A stretch of DNA of 7,922 nt. Origin: Pseudomonadota bacterium. GTDB taxonomy: Bacteria; Pseudomonadota; Alphaproteobacteria; Rhizobiales; Hyphomicrobiaceae. A program made the position numbers and the translations under genes. The notes under the pieces were generated by a model. That model did not search any database and had not been told where the DNA came from. It worked only from the letters and a program-made list of their open reading frames with translations. This document shows, one piece after another, positions 6,177 to 7,922 of this stretch (position 1 is the first letter of the stretch; each line of letters starts with the position of its first letter). The stretch spans positions 1 through 7,922 of the forward strand of contig JAEYYQ010000166.1 of the NCBI GenBank assembly GCA_023428365.1, written 5' to 3'.

Positions 6177-6437
6177 TTACAAGATCACTATCGACCCAGG
6201 CAGGGTACTCGCAAAGCTCTCCCCCGCGAGCGTGAGCATCCGGACCTGCTGTTCAGTTGTTCGAGGCGTCGCTGTCATCTCGACGTTCGCCTCTTGAATG
6301 ACACCCGATCTCTCGTCGGTATCGGCGATCAGGATGTGATCGGTAGATTCTATCAGCCCGGTGCGCCGGGTAGTGTTTACGTCCCCCAGGACGTACGACT
6401 CTCAGGTTTTCGACCTGACAATTCTCCCCTGATACAT
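6177..6437 (-). pseudogene. Short coding-like frame interrupted by TGA
   Basis: From an ATG at 6435-6437 the frame runs 86 codons to TAA at 6177-6179, with one in-frame TGA at codon 12 (6402-6404). GGAGG/GAGGGG lies 4-9 bases upstream of the ATG, an excellent ribosome site. In the 74 codons after the TGA, my hand count gives about 58, 46 and 72 percent GC at codon positions 1, 2 and 3, the pattern of real GC-rich genes. The product (…GLIESTDHILIADTDERSG…, ending LPGSIVIL) matches no family I know. It could be a decayed small gene, a sequencing error, a tiny 11-residue peptide, or chance. A stem directly after the TGA makes recoding conceivable, but nothing else supports selenocysteine. Confidence 0.3.
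6357..6418 (+). ncRNA. Row of three hairpins ahead of a terminator, possible small RNA 3' end
   Basis: CCCGG-TGCG-CCGGG (6357-6370), TACGTCC-CCCA-GGACGTA (6378-6395) and TCAGGT-TTTCG-ACCTGA (6402-6418) follow each other closely and lead into the intrinsic terminator at 6442-6474. No rightward protein gene ends here, so a terminator of this quality suggests a rightward noncoding transcript. I found no good promoter for it. It overlaps the interrupted leftward frame, so both cannot be assumed. Confidence 0.3.
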
Positions 6438-6441
6438 AGTT

Positions 6442-6474
6442 CCCCTCCTCCAGCTGGAGGAGGGGATTTTCTTT
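6442..6474 (+). terminator. Strong rho-independent terminator (24-base perfect palindrome plus T-run)
   Basis: CCCCTCCTCC (6442-6451), AGCT, then GGAGGAGGGG (6456-6465): a perfect palindrome giving a ten-pair GC stem, followed by ATTTTCTTT (6466-6474). The T-run lies on the right, so it stops rightward transcripts. It lies 22 bases from the end of the leftward aldolase gene, where it would also block antisense entry. For leftward transcripts no U-run follows, but the stem would hide the GGAGG ribosome site of the short frame at 6437. Confidence 0.75.
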
Positions 6475-6496
6475 GTCGGACCGTCGCGGAAATTCT

Positions 6497-7423
6497 TCAG
6501 GCCGCTTCCGCGAAGTCGAGCTTGAAGCCGTGCAGATCGGCCAATGTCTTGATGGCGCGCTCAGCCTCGGCCTCCGGCAGCGGGGTGAAGGGCGGACGAA
6601 CTTCGGCCCAGCCTTCATCGTCGCGATAGTGCGCGATCAGAGCCTTCATGGTCGGGATCACCGGGAAGGTCTGGAACGTCTTGCGCAGCGCCGAGATCTT
6701 CTCCTGCTGAGCATCGGCGTCCGCAGCCTTCCAGTCATCGAACAGGCGGCGCATGGCAGCCGGAGCCACGTTGGCTGTCGCCGAGATCACGCCCGACGAG
6801 CCGTTGCGCAGACCGTCGAGCAGATACAGCTCCGAACCTGGGAACATCTCGAAGTCCGGGAATGCATCCAGGATCGACTTCATGTTCGCCCAATCGCCGG
6901 ACGAGTCCTTGAGGCCGACAACCACGCCGGGGAACTCTTCCTTCAGGCGGCCAATGAGCGGCAGGGAGAAGCCGACCTGGGCAACCGGCGGGATGTGATA
7001 GAGATACATACGCAGCCGATCGTCACCGACTTCCTCGATGACTTCCGCGAAAAAGCGGAACAGGCCCTCTTCGCTGGGGTTCTTGTAGTAGAACGGCGGC
7101 AGCATCAGGACGCCACCGCAGCCGAGATCGACAGCGTGCTGAGTCAGAATGGCGGCATCGCTGATCGAGCACGAGCCCGTGCCCGGCATCAGCTTCGACG
7201 GCTCGATGCCGGCGTCGACCAGCTCTTCGAGCATTTCCATACGCTCATCGAGACCGAGCGAGTTGGCCTCACTGGTGGTGCCGAACGGCGCCAGACCGGT
7301 GCAGCCTTCCTCCATCAACCATTCAGCGTGCTCGATGAAACGATCCGGATCGGGTGCGCCGTCTTCGCCAAACGGCGTCAGAACCGGCGCGATGACGCCG
7401 GAGAAGTTCGGGGAAGCCTTCAT
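6497..7423 (-). CDS. DapA/NanA-family aldolase (not a true dihydrodipicolinate synthase)
   Basis: A 308-residue class I aldolase with a TIM-barrel fold, of usual family length. Schiff-base Lys172 is in VVVGLKDSSG (167-176), and the catalytic Tyr142 is in LYHIP (141-145). GTTSE (48-52) replaces the GTTGE of DapA, and PPFYYKNPSEEG (109-120) aligns with the PYYNRPSQEG loop of DapA. After Tyr-x-x-Pro, true DapA has S-R-T-G, whose Arg binds the substrate carboxylate; here it reads P-V-A-Q. Aspartate semialdehyde is therefore an unlikely substrate, and a 2-keto acid aldolase or dehydratase role is more likely. AAGGA eight bases upstream supports the ATG at 7423. It lies 60 bases downstream of the GST gene, likely in one unit. 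Confidence 0.88.
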   Translation of the reverse strand: MKASPNFSGVIAPVLTPFGEDGAPDPDRFIEHAEWLMEEGCTGLAPFGTTSEANSLGLDERMEMLEELVDAGIEPSKLMPGTGSCSISDAAILTQHAVDLGCGGVLMLPPFYYKNPSEEGLFRFFAEVIEEVGDDRLRMYLYHIPPVAQVGFSLPLIGRLKEEFPGVVVGLKDSSGDWANMKSILDAFPDFEMFPGSELYLLDGLRNGSSGVISATANVAPAAMRRLFDDWKAADADAQQEKISALRKTFQTFPVIPTMKALIAHYRDDEGWAEVRPPFTPLPEAEAERAIKTLADLHGFKLDFAEAA

Positions 7424-7466
7424 TGCATGGTTCCTTGTGCGATTAAAATCTTCGAGCTGTTTCCTG

Positions 7467-7483
7467 CAGACCTCCTCGGTCTG
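7467..7483. other. Hairpin between GST and aldolase genes
   Basis: CAGACC-TCCTC-GGTCTG, a perfect six-pair stem directly after the GST stop codon (7484-7486). No U-run follows leftwards, so it may only partly reduce read-through into the aldolase. Further on, TTTAAT (minus strand, about 7442-7447) resembles a -10 element but has only a 3/6 -35 partner. Confidence 0.35.
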
Positions 7484-7922
7484 TCAGGGCATTGGAATTG
7501 CCGGTTGCGCGACCGGCACGTGATAGCCCTTCTGCACTGCCGGGCGCTCAGCAATGGCGCGATACCAGCGCAGCACATTCGGGAACTCGTTGAGGTCGAT
7601 ATTCTGCCACTCGAACCGCGAGGCCCAGGGCCAGATGGCGATATCGGCGATTGAATAATCCCCCGCGACGTAGTCTACCTCGCCGAGCCGTTTGTCCAGC
7701 ACCCCGTAGAGGCGCTTCGTCTCGGTCTGATACCTGTCTTCGGCATAGGGCGCCTTGCCCTTGTTGAACTTCAGGAAGTGATGCGCCTCGCCCAGCATCG
7801 GACCAAAGCCGCCCATCTGCCACATCAGCCACTCCACCGCGCGCCAGTGCCCTTCACCGCTCTTCGGCCAGAGCTTGCCGGTCTTCTCGGCCAGATACAT
7901 CAGAATGGCGCCCGACTCGAAC
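7484..7922 (-). CDS. Glutathione S-transferase, YfcG/YghU-like (5' end missing)
   Basis: About 145 C-terminal residues are present, and the gene runs off the right edge. The first visible residues, FESGAIL-MYLAEKTG, carry the ESGAI segment at the end of the thioredoxin-like domain, where Glu-Ser bind the glutathione gamma-glutamyl group. The all-helical C-terminal domain follows with WLMWQMGGFGPMLGEAHHF (about 31-49 of the visible part) and GDYSIADIAIWPW (about 95-107), the N-capping box region. The W-Q-x-G-G-x-G-P-M-L-G segment is typical of the YfcG/YghU (nu-class) disulfide-reductase GSTs. The N-terminal active site is outside the window, so activity cannot be judged. It is probably transcribed with the downstream aldolase. 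Confidence 0.9.
   Translation of the reverse strand, partial: FESGAILMYLAEKTGKLWPKSGEGHWRAVEWLMWQMGGFGPMLGEAHHFLKFNKGKAPYAEDRYQTETKRLYGVLDKRLGEVDYVAGDYSIADIAIWPWASRFEWQNIDLNEFPNVLRWYRAIAERPAVQKGYHVPVAQPAIPMP

Noticed and set aside
6357..6474. tmRNA, 6S RNA or tRNA gene before the terminator
   Set aside because: I see no T-arm GGTTCGAATCC-like segment, acceptor pairing or long rod with a central bubble. Only simple hairpins are present.
6294..6629. Rightward frame of 111 codons over the terminator
   Set aside because: It reads through a perfect terminator palindrome and its T-run into the antisense of the aldolase gene. Base bias fits the leftward strand better.
6473..7654. Long rightward open frame of 393 codons opposite the aldolase gene
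   Set aside because: It is antisense to a clear aldolase with intact catalytic residues. The product is rich in Arg/His/Gln with no domain, which is typical of the mirror frame of a GC-rich gene.

Overview
The window is a GC-rich chromosomal segment, most likely from an alphaproteobacterium of the Hyphomicrobiales (Rhizobiales) type. The evidence is a yajC gene with an 'ITPALAQA'-type N-terminus next to a divergent DUF815 ATPase, a probable secD start at the left edge, and the general gene style. No rRNA, tRNA, CRISPR array or insertion sequence was recognised.

Layout: (1) 1-1558 is a housekeeping block. yajC runs leftwards toward secD, whose first codons seem to sit at the edge, and a DUF815 AAA ATPase runs rightwards from a shared divergent region with a promoter candidate in each direction. 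(2) 1571-4409 looks like a stress or low-oxygen module. A leftward pair consists of a small exported four-cysteine protein and a two-domain phosphotransferase-like/P-loop kinase-like protein. It is divergent from a tandem universal stress protein (USP). Between them lies a near-perfect FNR/FixK-type dyad, TTGAC-N4-ATCAA, which could drive one or both directions. (3) 4410-4782 is a long gap with a strong hairpin behind the USP gene. (4) 4783-5874 holds a DUF2189 membrane protein converging on a dual-motif CDGSH iron-sulfur protein. (5) 5875-6496 lacks an intact recognised gene but is full of inverted repeats. It has an intrinsic terminator pointing rightwards and, on the minus strand, a short coding-like frame with a strong ribosome site that is broken by an in-frame TGA. 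(6) 6497-7922 is a leftward pair: the 3' part of a YfcG/YghU-type glutathione S-transferase followed by a DapA/NanA-family aldolase that lacks the substrate-binding arginine of true dihydrodipicolinate synthase.

How they may fit together: blocks 2 to 4 (USP, kinase-like hybrid, DUF2189, CDGSH) are protein types that recur in oxygen-limitation and redox-stress settings, and the FNR/FixK-like site gives direct though unproved sequence support. The most unusual parts are that dyad with its divergent module and the structured 6.0-6.5 kb interval. I see no clear new defence or mobile system.
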